From positions 1,163 through 65,162 of the forward strand of contig JACVRA010000160.1 in the NCBI GenBank assembly GCA_019828545.1: 64,000 nt of DNA, read 5' to 3'. Below, piece by piece: positions 62,926 to 64,000 of this stretch (its first letter is position 1; every line of letters begins with the position of its first letter). The DNA comes from Paracamarosporium sp. OC-R06-R3 (lineage: Eukaryota; Ascomycota; Dothideomycetes; Pleosporales; Didymosphaeriaceae). Under the pieces are notes generated by a model. It worked only from the letters and a program-made list of their open reading frames with translations. It made no database searches and was not told the DNA's origin. The position numbers and the translations under genes were made by a program.

Positions 62926-64000
62926 TCACAATTCTTTCAACACATCTTCAATCTTCTGTCGACTTTCATCAATTGCGTCTTGGAAAAGCTTCAGCGCATC
63001 CTCCAATCTCGCTATACTCACAGCATCATGATTGATGGCTCTTTCTAGCTCCACTCCATTGTTCGCAAGATAGTCCACGTCGGTCCTCGCCAATTGTCCA
63101 TCCCATTCCGCTGAAGCGAGCGGGTCAATCTCCATCAGCTTCTTCAAGCGCTCCGGTGTCGGCCCAGGGCTCATATACACGTGAAGCGGTTTCGGCGTCC
63201 CAGCTCCAGGTTGCTTTGTGCCATCATAAGTGAGCTTTGATAGCGCTTCGATGCAAGTGTGCGATATGGTAGCAGAGTGACAGCCCATTTCGCCAGACGC
63301 CATCGCTTCTTTGGGTGAGAGGATGCTACGCTTATGAGTGCCCAGTATTAGAGTGGATGCGAGGATCTACCTTGCGTTCTTCAGTAGTGGTTGCTCCTTG
63401 CCCGTTTCCTTGTACAGTCTCCTGTACGTCTCAAGCATCTGCCAAATGCGCGCCGAGTTCGGATGCTGCGTAGCCGGGTCTCCAACATCCGGCCACAGAC
63501 TCGTATCACTGTGCGCGCGAACCTCTGCAGCCAGTCAGCTTATGGATATCAATACCCAAACTGGAATTAGAACTACCGTTTAGATAGGGGCTGATATATA
63601 GCATCCCCGCTTGGCTACATGCAATCGCCTGCGCAAGACTGAACACCGCCGTTCCCAGTGTGCGAATCCCTTCGGCTTCCAGGACCGGGGCTGCGTTCAA
63701 CGCCGGTCCTGTTGTAGGAATTTTGATGAAGAACTTCGTCTTCGGAATGCCCGCCTTTTCAAATTCGCGTGCGTACGCTCGTGCATGTTCCAAGACTGCT
63801 TGCGTATCGTACGCGTTGTGCGGGTTGATCTGCAACGCTACGCGACCCTTGATGTTGTCAATGTTTGCTTTGCACATGCCCACACAGATTCGGTTGTAGA
63901 TGGCGAGCCAGCCCTGGTCTTTGAGTTCTCTGGCAGCGTTCTCGACTAGGGATTTGTTGTCGGGATGGGACATTTGAACGTTGGCCCATATGTTGTTGCT
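62926..64000 (-). CDS. Transaldolase-family protein, 5' end cut by window
   Basis: Three exons are visible, 64000-63577, 63524-63371 and 63325-62926; the introns of 52 and 45 nt keep phase (LKNASILSPKEAM across the second). From the Met at 63973 the protein has 316 residues, but the frame stays open to the window edge (NNIWANVQ), so it probably begins outside. Class I aldolase blocks are VALQINPHNAYD, KTKFFIKIPTTGPAL with the Schiff-base Lys, and GTAVFSLAQAIACSQAGM. ISPYLN is the normal (I/S)P(Y/F) strand. The C-terminal half (EALSKLTYDGTKQPGAG, then a helical end) is longer than in bacterial relatives. Transaldolases of this kind work in the pentose-phosphate pathway, but fungal divergent paralogs often sit in secondary metabolism; which applies is unclear. 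Confidence 0.82.

Noticed and set aside
16952..63973. Biosynthetic gene cluster (oxidase, SDR, permease, HAD, transaldolase)
   Set aside because: These genes are scattered over more than 30 kb among housekeeping genes, with no backbone synthase or pathway regulator.
1..64000. tRNA, rRNA or CRISPR features
   Set aside because: No convincing cloverleaf with a proper T-loop, no rRNA core sequence and no regularly spaced direct repeats were seen; a tRNA scan would be decisive.

Overview
The window is nuclear DNA of a filamentous ascomycete. The introns are short (mostly 44-99 nt, GT-AG, CTAAC/CTGAC-like branch sites). The gene set includes a HET-domain protein, a GH47 mannosidase, an ITC1/Acf1-type remodeller subunit, a Pex26-like peroxin and an Nrd1-like four-RRM protein. 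One end is a block whose base composition is typical of repeat-induced point mutation (RIP). A Dothideomycete of the Pleosporales type fits best; that is an inference from gene types and the AT-isochore layout, not a proven identity.

Bases 1 to about 10,560 are extremely AT-rich, almost without CpA/TpG, and contain no usable reading frame. They are RIP-destroyed LTR retrotransposons. Two 240-nt direct LTR copies (64-303 and 9625-9864), an inverted pair of about 270-nt LTR-like arms (1979-2250 and 8953-9223), a minus-strand gag ghost (about 985-1980) and a plus-strand Ty3/Gypsy pol ghost (reverse transcriptase about 5040-5500, integrase about 7860-8640) can still be read. The edge at about 10.5 kb is sharp. 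The first gene beyond it is a HET-domain gene (11123-13410).

From 13.4 to 32 kb the region is gene-poor: a possible broken membrane-protein gene, an aquaporin, a secreted GH5 hydrolase, a decayed F-box-like gene (22693-24269), a GH47 alpha-mannosidase divergent from MED20, a GNAT acetyltransferase pseudogene with TGG-to-TAG stops (29595-30379), and a BBE-type FAD oxidase without a clear start. From 32.8 to 51 kb lie mostly conserved housekeeping genes: SGF73 (SAGA), ITC1 (ISWI accessory), ALG8 (N-glycan glucosylation), an Nrd1-like RNA-binding protein, a CAF1/PARN-like nuclease and a Pex26-like peroxin. From 53 to 64 kb are a membrane-anchored carboxylesterase, a HAD hydrolase, a short-chain dehydrogenase, an amino-acid permease, a secreted protein of unknown function, and a transaldolase-family gene running off the right edge.

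There is no biosynthetic cluster or operon-like unit; neighbours are functionally unrelated. GH47 and ALG8 both act in protein N-glycosylation, and SGF73, MED20 and ITC1 all act in transcription or chromatin, but they are not adjacent in a meaningful way. Most exon-intron models were built by hand from frame continuity and splice signals, with exon lengths checked for phase. No CRISPR array, rRNA or convincing tRNA was seen.
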